This document shows positions 5,731 to 11,351 of a stretch of DNA of 11,351 bases, piece by piece. A program made the translations under genes and the position numbers. The stretch is from Burkholderiales bacterium. Its GTDB lineage: Bacteria > Pseudomonadota > Gammaproteobacteria > Burkholderiales > SHXO01. The notes under the pieces are model-generated. The model saw only the letters and a program-made list of their open reading frames with translations, ran no database searches and was not told the DNA's origin. Position 1 is the first letter of the stretch, and every line of letters begins with the position of its first letter. Location: assembly GCA_026125625.1 (NCBI GenBank), contig JAHCKU010000059.1, positions 1 to 11,351 of the forward strand. Direction: 5' to 3'.

Positions 5731-8550
5731 ATGAGTACATTTCGGAAGCTGATTTCCCTACTTCCGGGCATGCGTCACCTTCTGGTGGTCACCTGGCCAT
5801 TTCTCGCCATCGTGATACTGCTGGTCTGGATGTTCAGCGAAAGCATGATCATCCTCGGCTCGGCACGCTCTTACTCTGAAGGCAACAGCAACTGGTCCAA
5901 GGAGCAGAAGGAGGCAGTATTCCAGCTGTTGCGCTACGCCGAGACGCACGATGAAGCGGATTTCCAGCGCTACCGCACCGCCGTCGCCGTGCCGCTGGCT
6001 TTCAAGCGCTTTCGTCTGGAGATGCAGAAGCCCGATCCGGACATGCAGGTGGTGTATCAGGCATTGCGCGATGGTCTCACCCACCCGGACGATGTGGAGT
6101 CGGGGGTGACTTTCTTCCGTCGCTTTCATCGCATGCCGCCGATGTCGGACGTGATCAAGGTGTGGGAGCGGGGAGATACCCTGATCGATCAGCTCACCCG
6201 CACGGCGGACGAGCTGCATCATGCGATCCTGGAAGGTGACGCGAGTGTCGAACAGCTCAGCGCCATCCGGGATCGGATGCTGAGCATCAACGATCAGCTC
6301 ACTCCCATGTCGCAGGAGTTCACGCGCAGCCTGGGAGCTGCCTCGCGGCAGACCCAGGTGGTCTTGCTGGTGTCCATGTTCTCGGTGGCCGCACTGCTGC
6401 TGCCCATCGGCATCTTCCTTTCGCACCGCACGCTGCGACGCGGACGGTTGATCGAGAATGCGCTGAAGATGAGTGAGGAGCGCTTCAATCTGGCAGTGAC
6501 TGGAAGCAGCGATGGCCTGTGGGACTGGAAGATTCAGACCGATGAGCTGTACTACTCGCCGCGCTTCGCGGAGCTGCTCGGTTATGACCCGCAGGCGCTG
6601 ACGCCCAGCATGCAGGCGATCTACGGCCTGATCCAGGACAAGGATCGTCCGCGGGTGAAGGAAGCCATCGCTGCGCATCTCGAGACCGACATGCACTTCG
6701 ACGTCGAAGTGCCGATGCGTACCCGTGGCGGCGAATACCGGTGGTTCCGGTTGCGTGGCCAGTGCGTGCACGACGATCTGGGGCTCGCGGTGCGGATGGC
6801 GGGTGCGCTCACGGATATCACGGACAAGCAACGCGCTGCCGCCGAGCTGTTCACCGAGAAGGAGCGCGCCCAGGTCACGCTCGCCTCCATTGCCGATGGC
6901 GTGATTACCACCGACACCGAAGGATGGGTCGAATACCTCAATCCGGTGGCGGAACGACTCACCGGCTGGAAGTCGCAGGAGGCGCGCGGCTTGCCGATCC
7001 AGGCCCTGTTCCGCCTGGTGCACGAGACGCAGCAGAGGCAGGCGCCCAATCCGATCGAGATCGTGCTGAACGAGCACCGCACGGTGGAGGCGGCGGGGAA
7101 CGTCATGCTCCAGCGCAATGACGGCCTGGAAATCCCGATCGTGCATTCCGCCGCGCCGATTCGCGGACGCTCCGACGCGCTGCTGGGCGTGGTGCTGGTG
7201 CTCCATGACGTGAGTCGTGAGCGCCAATACGCTGCCAAGCTGTCCTACCAGGCCAGCCACGACGCGCTGACAGGGCTCATCAATCGCAACGAGTTCGAGC
7301 GCCGCCTCGAGCTCGCGCTGCAATCGGCTGCCCAGATCGGCCGGCACCATTGCATCATGTATCTGGATCTTGACCAGTTCAAGGTGGTCAACGATACCTG
7401 CGGCCACGCAGCCGGTGACCAGCTCATGCGCCAGGTGAGCGCCCTGCTGATGGCCTGCCTGCGCGAGGGCGACACGCTCGGACGCCTGGGCGGCGATGAG
7501 TTCGGCGTGCTGCTCGAAGGCTGCGCGCCGGATGCGGCGCTGAAGATCGCGGACAAGCTGCGCCAGACCGTGGCTGAATTCCATTTCGCCTGGAGTCAGC
7601 TGCGTTTCAACATCAGCGTCAGCATCGGCCTGGTCAACGTCGACGATGGACTGTTCACGCTCGCCGAAGTACTGCGCGCAGCCGACACCGCCTGCTACAT
7701 GGCCAAGGAGAAAGGCCGCAATCGGATCCAGGTCTATCATCCGGATGACAGTGAGTTGACCCTGCGTCAGGGCGAAATGGAGTGGGTCGGGCGCATTCAG
7801 CGTGCATTGGACGAGAACCGCTTCCTCCTCTATTCGCAGGACATCGTTCCGGTCGGAACAAATTACGAGGCCGGCATCCACTGCGAGCTTCTGGTGCGAA
7901 TGGTCGATGAGCACGGCCAGCTGGTTCCGCCGATGGCCTTCATTCCGGCTGCGGAGCGCTACAACCTGATGCCGGCGGTCGACCGCTGGGTGATTCGCAA
8001 TGCCCTTGCCACGTTGTCACGGTTGCGCGCGGAACGGCCGGCTGAGCCCATCGCCCTATGCGCGATCAATCTGTCCGGTGCATCGATCAGTGACGATCGC
8101 TTCCTCGAGTTCGTGCACGAGCAGTTGGGAATGTTCGACGTACCGCGTCAGAGCATCTGCTTCGAGATCACGGAGACGGCTGCGATCGCCAATCTGGGCA
8201 AGGCGCAGCGGTTCATCGAGGAGTTCCGGGCGCTCGGCTGCCGGTTCTCGCTGGACGATTTCGGCGCCGGGATGTCCTCGTTCGCCTATCTGAAGCACCT
8301 GGAAGTCGACTTCCTGAAGATCGATGGCGGCTTCGTCAAAGACATGGCCGATGATCCGATCGATCACGCCATGGTGGATGCGATCAACAGCGTGGGACAC
8401 GTCATGGGCAAGCGCACCATTGCCGAATTCGTCGATGGCGAGCGGGTGATGGCTGCGCTGCGCGAGATCGGCGTCGACTATGCCCAGGGCTACGGCGTGG
8501 CCAAACCCAAGCCGTTCGCTCCCTTCATCAAGCTGGCGCAAGTGGCATAG
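5731..8550 (+). CDS. membrane PAS-PAS-GGDEF-EAL protein (c-di-GMP synthesis and breakdown)
   Basis: The 939-residue inner-membrane signalling protein makes and/or degrades cyclic di-GMP. Order: TM1 at about residues 17-42, a periplasmic sensor of about 165 residues (43-207) with no recognised domain, TM2 at 208-231, PAS1 (247-365) with its PAC segment, PAS2 (378-497), GGDEF (500-672) and EAL (680-930). The GGDEF motif is intact (587-591), and the inhibitory I-site R578-x-x-D581 stands exactly five residues before it, so feedback-inhibited cyclase activity is expected. The EAL motif reads ELL (719-721). The other catalytic residues are present: Asn780, Glu812, Asp842-Asp843 in 'DDFGAGMSS', Lys863, Glu898 and Gln919, so phosphodiesterase activity is also plausible. 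'HCELLVRM' and 'FAYLKHLEVDFLKIDGGFVK' resemble the RmcA/YegE-type branch. The ATG at 5731 immediately precedes the membrane anchor; a start at 5638 would add 31 non-conserved residues. Ends in an intrinsic terminator. Confidence 0.93.
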   Translation: MSTFRKLISLLPGMRHLLVVTWPFLAIVILLVWMFSESMIILGSARSYSEGNSNWSKEQKEAVFQLLRYAETHDEADFQRYRTAVAVPLAFKRFRLEMQKPDPDMQVVYQALRDGLTHPDDVESGVTFFRRFHRMPPMSDVIKVWERGDTLIDQLTRTADELHHAILEGDASVEQLSAIRDRMLSINDQLTPMSQEFTRSLGAASRQTQVVLLVSMFSVAALLLPIGIFLSHRTLRRGRLIENALKMSEERFNLAVTGSSDGLWDWKIQTDELYYSPRFAELLGYDPQALTPSMQAIYGLIQDKDRPRVKEAIAAHLETDMHFDVEVPMRTRGGEYRWFRLRGQCVHDDLGLAVRMAGALTDITDKQRAAAELFTEKERAQVTLASIADGVITTDTEGWVEYLNPVAERLTGWKSQEARGLPIQALFRLVHETQQRQAPNPIEIVLNEHRTVEAAGNVMLQRNDGLEIPIVHSAAPIRGRSDALLGVVLVLHDVSRERQYAAKLSYQASHDALTGLINRNEFERRLELALQSAAQIGRHHCIMYLDLDQFKVVNDTCGHAAGDQLMRQVSALLMACLREGDTLGRLGGDEFGVLLEGCAPDAALKIADKLRQTVAEFHFAWSQLRFNISVSIGLVNVDDGLFTLAEVLRAADTACYMAKEKGRNRIQVYHPDDSELTLRQGEMEWVGRIQRALDENRFLLYSQDIVPVGTNYEAGIHCELLVRMVDEHGQLVPPMAFIPAAERYNLMPAVDRWVIRNALATLSRLRAERPAEPIALCAINLSGASISDDRFLEFVHEQLGMFDVPRQSICFEITETAAIANLGKAQRFIEEFRALGCRFSLDDFGAGMSSFAYLKHLEVDFLKIDGGFVKDMADDPIDHAMVDAINSVGHVMGKRTIAEFVDGERVMAALREIGVDYAQGYGVAKPKPFAPFIKLAQVA

Positions 8551-8555
8551 CAGCG

Positions 8556-8583
8556 AAACCTCACGAAATGTGAGGTTTTCTTC
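8556..8583 (+). terminator. Rho-independent terminator after the GGDEF-EAL gene
   Basis: AAACCTCAC (8556-8564) and GTGAGGTTT (8570-8578) form a perfect 9-bp stem with a GAAAT loop. The stem runs into the T-rich tract TTTTCTTCT (8576-8584), six bases after the stop codon. It isolates the signalling gene from the oxidase unit downstream. Confidence 0.88.
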
Positions 8584-8648
8584 TGATATGGGCCACGCAC
8601 GGTCATATTTCTTGACACGCGCAGCACCTGGCCGTCGCCTGCCTTTCA

Positions 8649-8666
8649 CCTGTTCATGTCAACAGG
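8649..8666. promoter_or_regulatory. inverted repeat 1 upstream of the oxidase unit
   Basis: CCTGTT (8649-8654) and AACAGG (8661-8666) are perfect complements around CATGTC. It is the first of three inverted repeats in 84 bases upstream of the promoter candidate. On its own, a six-base arm is weak evidence. Confidence 0.3.
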
Positions 8667-8668
8667 CC

Positions 8669-8690
8669 ATCAGTGCGGACTGGCACTGAT
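8669..8690. promoter_or_regulatory. inverted repeat 2 upstream of the oxidase unit
   Basis: ATCAGTGC (8669-8676) and GCACTGAT (8683-8690) are perfect 8-base arms around the six-base spacer GGACTG. The 22-base operator-like size and the lack of a T-run favour a protein-binding site over a terminator. Regulator unknown; no regulator gene is seen next to it. Confidence 0.45.
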
Positions 8691-8700
8691 CGATCGTGGT

Positions 8701-8732
8701 GTCCGGAACAGAAAAATGTTGCGGTTCCGGAC
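8701..8732. promoter_or_regulatory. inverted repeat 3, abutting the -35 of the oxidase unit
   Basis: GTCCGGAAC (8701-8709) and GTTCCGGAC (8724-8732) are perfect 9-base arms with a 14-base A-rich spacer. Each arm contains the palindrome TCCGGA, so the two cores lie 24 bases apart. The right arm ends one base before the -35 candidate TTGAAT, a position suited to an activator or a repressor. Confidence 0.5.
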
Positions 8733-8761
8733 TTGAATGCGCCGTGAATTGAACCTAGACT
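8733..8761 (+). promoter_or_regulatory. candidate sigma70 promoter for the HDO-P450 unit
   Basis: TTGAAT (8733-8738) and TAGACT (8756-8761) stand 17 bases apart; each matches four of six consensus bases. A start site near 8768 would give a leader of about 150 bases. The location just downstream of inverted repeat 3 and just upstream of the paired leader segments supports it. Confidence 0.4.
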
Positions 8762-8770
8762 TCGGCCATT

Positions 8771-8907
8771 GGCGTTCAGCGGCGACTCCTCGCGCTGCAT
8801 GCCGCCATAACACTTCCGCCGGGCAAAGGAAACCGCTGAATGATGGGATGCGTGGCAGTCCCATGCATGGGTGGGGTGCGGGCCTGCTCGGGTAACGCCG
8901 AAAAGGA
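8771..8907 (+). promoter_or_regulatory. structured 5' leader candidate of the oxidase unit
   Basis: Several segments are complementary. GGCGTT (8771-8776) pairs with AACGCC (8894-8899). TTCAGCGG (8775-8782) pairs with CCGCTGAA (8833-8840). ATGGGATGC (8843-8851) pairs with GCA-g-TCCCAT (8855-8864) as a tight hairpin with one bulge. The last competes with the perfect 12-base palindrome CCCATGCATGGG (8860-8871), because both use 8860-8864. The outer stem closes four bases before the AAGGA ribosome site at 8903-8907. A nested, junction-like fold next to the ribosome site with alternative pairings is what a riboswitch or attenuator would look like. It matches no class I know, and short GC-rich complements can be chance. 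Confidence 0.4.
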
Positions 8908-8915
8908 TTAGCACA

Positions 8916-9764
8916 ATGGGGTCGATGTACGAGCTCTCTCCCCACCCGGTCTGGGTGGACACGATGCATAAGTTTCTGCAGCCTTATTGGGATGGGCTGC
9001 TGAATGGAAACTTCGCGGAATCGGCATCCCGAACACAGCTGACCGTCGATGAGCTGCGGGGATGGATACTACATATGTATCCATTCATTCATACGTTCCC
9101 CAAGTTTCTTGCCGAAGCGTTGATCAAGGTCGAGGACGACGACTCGAGATCCTTCCTGATCGACAATATTCGCGTGGAGAAAGCGCATGCCCAGCATTGG
9201 CTGTGGATGGCAGATGGATTCGGCCTGCCTCGCAAGGAACTGCTGGATCTCGCCTCCGGAAATCAACCGGTCCTGCGGGACGTTCAATCCCTTACCGACT
9301 GGCTCTGGTATATCAACACCAAGGGAAGTCTGGCCGAGGCGGTCGCCGCCACCAGCTTCGCCATCGAGGGCGTGACCGGAGATCTGACACGCAAGACGCT
9401 GCAGGGATTCATGGGCTATGCCGATGTTCCGGGCGTGGTCATGGATCAGCGCACATCACGCTGGATGCGATCACACGCGCGCTATGACGATGAGCATCCC
9501 AAAGTAGCGCTGGAGGTGGTGAAGCGTTACGCCATCACCGAGCGCCTGCAGCAGAAGGCAATGCTGGCAGCCAAGCGCAGCCTGCAACTGCTCGACCTTG
9601 CGATGACGACTTCCTATCGCGCCTATTCGCGCGCGCCTGAGCAGCTGATCCCGAATTCGGGAGAGCATCGCATGAGTGATCGTCGCAAGCACGACATACC
9701 CATCGCCTTCCCCGACCGCCGCTTCGTCGAGCGCCGGGGCAAGCTGGTTTCGTCCGTCATGTAA
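8916..9764 (+). CDS. TenA/PqqC-like, haem-oxygenase-fold putative diiron oxidase
   Basis: The 282-residue, mostly helical protein resembles the 'iron-containing redox enzyme' group of the haem-oxygenase-like (TenA/PqqC/CADD/UndA) superfamily. Candidate metal ligands fall in the expected order: Glu88 with His91 or His94 in 'NIRVEKAHAQHW', Glu151 in 'ATSFAIEGVTGDL', and His187, Asp191 and His194 in 'SHARYDDEHPK'. Members with such a Glu/His set bind two irons and oxidise amines, fatty acids or amino acids, while PqqC itself is cofactor-free. The reaction here is unknown. The ATG at 8916 has AAGGA (8903-8907) eight bases away; the in-frame GTG at 8871 lies inside the leader hairpins and is rejected. 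Residues 250-282 are an Arg-rich tail ('DRRKHDIPIAFPDRRFVERR') not part of the fold. A P450 follows after 92 bases. Confidence 0.78.
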   Translation: MGSMYELSPHPVWVDTMHKFLQPYWDGLLNGNFAESASRTQLTVDELRGWILHMYPFIHTFPKFLAEALIKVEDDDSRSFLIDNIRVEKAHAQHWLWMADGFGLPRKELLDLASGNQPVLRDVQSLTDWLWYINTKGSLAEAVAATSFAIEGVTGDLTRKTLQGFMGYADVPGVVMDQRTSRWMRSHARYDDEHPKVALEVVKRYAITERLQQKAMLAAKRSLQLLDLAMTTSYRAYSRAPEQLIPNSGEHRMSDRRKHDIPIAFPDRRFVERRGKLVSSVM

Positions 9765-9856
9765 GTTCGGGGTTGATCCGGTTCGCTCGATTACGCATCG
9801 GCACTCATCGCCTGCGCGCGCAGCAGAGCCGTGTCTTCCTCGCAGTGGGGTATGTC

Positions 9857-11351
9857 ATGGACAAGGTGATGTCTTCCAGGCCGGATCTGCAACCCGGCGC
9901 CGTGACGCTGCGCGCGCTCGACGAACTGCCCGGCCCACCTGGCCTTCCCTTCCTCGGTAATGTTCTTCAGATAAAGCCGAAAGAGTGCCATCGGCTGTGG
10001 GGAGCCTGGGCGGAGGAGTTCGGCGATCTGTTCGTGTTCCGTCTGGGCACGAAGCGGGTTCTCTGCGTGGCCGACGCCGATCTCATTCAGCAGCTTCTGC
10101 GCGACCGGCCGGAGCGCATCCGTCGCTGGCGCAAGATGGAGGAAATCGCCCTCGAGATCAAGGGTAATGGGCTGTTCACCGCCGAGGGTGCGAGATGGCG
10201 GCGGGAGCGTAAATTCGTCATGCACGCGCTCAACGCCGGGCACGTGCGTGAGTTCATTCCGCGTCTCGAGCAGGTGGTGGGACGGCTGCGACGCAAGTGG
10301 TGGCGGGCAGCGCTCGCGGGCGAGTGCATCGACGTTCATGCCGATCTCATGCGGCTGACGGTCGACGTGACCACCGGACTGGCATTCGGGCGCGATCTCA
10401 ATACCATCGAAGAGAAGGCCGATCCGATTCAGAACCACCTGGACAAGCTGTTCCCGGCGATTGCACGCAGGCAGACTGCCCTGTTTCCTTACTGGCGTTA
10501 CATCCGCCTGCCCGCCGACCGGGAACTCGACGACGCGGTCGCGGAGGTACGCAAGGTGCTGGATGGCCTGATCACCGAGGCGCGCGTGCGATTGACTTCG
10601 GGGGTGCAACCGCCGGAGCGTCCGAGAAACCTGCTCGAAGCATTGGTCGCCGCGCAACAGCAGGACGAGCAGGCGTTCGACGACGACGAGATCGCCAACA
10701 ATCTCATGACGATCCTGCTCGCCGGAGAGGATACGACCGCCAACAGTCTGTCGTATCTGATGCATTTTCTGATGGAATATCCGGAAGTCCAGGCACGCGT
10801 GCAGGAAGAGGTGGATCGCGTGATTGGCCTGGCGGACAGACCATGGCAGGATGCGGCCACGCCGGACAAGCTGAAGTACGTCGAGGCGGTGGCCAACGAG
10901 ACCATGCGCTGCAAGCCGGTGGGTGCACATCTGTTCCTGGAGCCGACCGAAGATATGCGCGTGGGCGACGTGCATGTGCCCGCCGGCACACCTATCCTGG
11001 TGCTCAACGGCCACGTGGGTTCACAGGAGCAGCACTTCACACAGGCGGACCAGTTCCGTCCGGAACGCTGGCTGGAATCCGACGAGGATGCAGGTGATCA
11101 TGCACACAACATGAAGGCGTTCATGCCGTTCGGTTCGGGGCCGCGCTTTTGCCCGGGCCGACAGCTCGCCATGCTGCAGATCAAGATGGTGGTCTCGATG
11201 CTGTGCCGTGATTTCGAAGCGGTTCGTCCGGCGGGAGCGCCGCCATTGCAGGACATCTACAACTTCACCGTCGGCCCGGTGAACGTGAGCGCATTGTTGC
11301 GCCCACGCCGGCAGCTCCAGCCGGGTATCGACATCGATTTCCGTACAGCAG
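9857..11351 (+). CDS. cytochrome P450 (frame still open at the window edge)
   Basis: The frame opens at ATG 9857 and is uninterrupted for 498 codons to the last base, so the stop lies outside the window. The P450 hallmarks are in order: the proline-rich 'LPGPPGLPFLGN' (24-35), the C-helix W114-x3-R118, the I-helix 'LLAGEDTTANS' (287-297) with the oxygen-activating Glu291-Asp292-Thr293, ExxR at Glu348-Arg351, 'FRPERW' (400-405) and the haem loop 'FGSGPRFCPGR' (425-435) with axial Cys432. No membrane anchor precedes the proline-rich hinge, so a soluble bacterial enzyme is likely; it needs an external ferredoxin or flavodoxin partner, none of which is in the window. The length is above the usual 400-450 residues of soluble bacterial P450s. 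ATG 9869 is an alternative start with AAGG before it. The substrate cannot be told. Same strand as the HDO gene, with no terminator between them. Confidence 0.93.
   Translation, partial: MDKVMSSRPDLQPGAVTLRALDELPGPPGLPFLGNVLQIKPKECHRLWGAWAEEFGDLFVFRLGTKRVLCVADADLIQQLLRDRPERIRRWRKMEEIALEIKGNGLFTAEGARWRRERKFVMHALNAGHVREFIPRLEQVVGRLRRKWWRAALAGECIDVHADLMRLTVDVTTGLAFGRDLNTIEEKADPIQNHLDKLFPAIARRQTALFPYWRYIRLPADRELDDAVAEVRKVLDGLITEARVRLTSGVQPPERPRNLLEALVAAQQQDEQAFDDDEIANNLMTILLAGEDTTANSLSYLMHFLMEYPEVQARVQEEVDRVIGLADRPWQDAATPDKLKYVEAVANETMRCKPVGAHLFLEPTEDMRVGDVHVPAGTPILVLNGHVGSQEQHFTQADQFRPERWLESDEDAGDHAHNMKAFMPFGSGPRFCPGRQLAMLQIKMVVSMLCRDFEAVRPAGAPPLQDIYNFTVGPVNVSALLRPRRQLQPGIDIDFRTA

Noticed and set aside
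5167..5734. Small open frames in the 600-base gap (5167-5475 and 5456-5734 on +, 5162-5473 on -)
   Set aside because: Arg/Cys-rich products without motif or a convincing ribosome site; likely chance.
5758..7914. Open frame of more than 700 codons on the minus strand
   Set aside because: It is antisense to the well-supported PAS-GGDEF-EAL gene. Its product is His/Arg/Gln-rich without domains, as expected from the shadow of GC-rich codons.
8612..8617. Perfect TTGACA on the plus strand
   Set aside because: No acceptable -10 at 16-18 bases downstream, so the pair at 8733-8761 was preferred.
8819..8835. GGGCAAA string reminiscent of a class I c-di-GMP riboswitch, tempting next to a GGDEF-EAL gene
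   Set aside because: The rest of the conserved core (GGGACGCAAAGCC and flanking stems) is absent.
9791..11014. Open frame of about 400 codons on the minus strand
   Set aside because: It lies opposite the P450, whose motifs are all on the plus strand; no family features are seen in the antisense product.

Overview
The window reads as GC-rich proteobacterial chromosome. The gene content (a flavin dehydrogenase of the fumarate reductase/ketosteroid dehydrogenase type, a MetX-like hydrolase, FbaB-type aldolase, gamma carbonic anhydrase, a large PAS-GGDEF-EAL protein, a haem-oxygenase-like oxidase and a P450) would suit an environmental gammaproteobacterium, perhaps of the Nevskiales/Steroidobacter kind. 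That placement is a guess from style, not from a marker gene. There are no rRNA or tRNA genes, CRISPR arrays, transposases or phage genes.

Layout. Positions 1-2228 hold the 3' part of an FAD-dependent dehydrogenase and then a MetX-like alpha/beta hydrolase, both on +. Positions 2384-2794 encode a small exported protein of unknown role. A block of tandem GC-rich hairpins (about 2815-2866) separates it from a convergent gamma carbonic anhydrase on the minus strand (2891-3475). That gene is divergent from a class I fructose-bisphosphate aldolase (3561-4643). Between the aldolase and a VOC-fold gene (4733-5128) sits a triple-nested inverted repeat that ends one base before the VOC start codon. 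About 600 bases (5129-5730) then carry no convincing gene but several hairpins. They lead into a 939-residue membrane protein with two PAS domains, GGDEF and EAL (5731-8550), which ends in a clear intrinsic terminator.

The right end is the most interesting part. A 365-base non-coding stretch (8551-8915) holds three consecutive inverted repeats, a plausible sigma70-type promoter and a leader with several complementary segments. Behind it lie a TenA/PqqC-like (haem-oxygenase-fold) putative diiron enzyme and, 92 bases later on the same strand, a cytochrome P450 whose frame runs off the window edge. The two oxidative enzymes look like one transcription unit under its own control, and I do not recognise the pair as a named pathway.

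The left two-thirds is a mosaic of housekeeping (aldolase, carbonic anhydrase) and catabolic-looking genes. No single pathway ties the window together. Long open frames antisense to the real genes are by-products of GC-rich codon usage.
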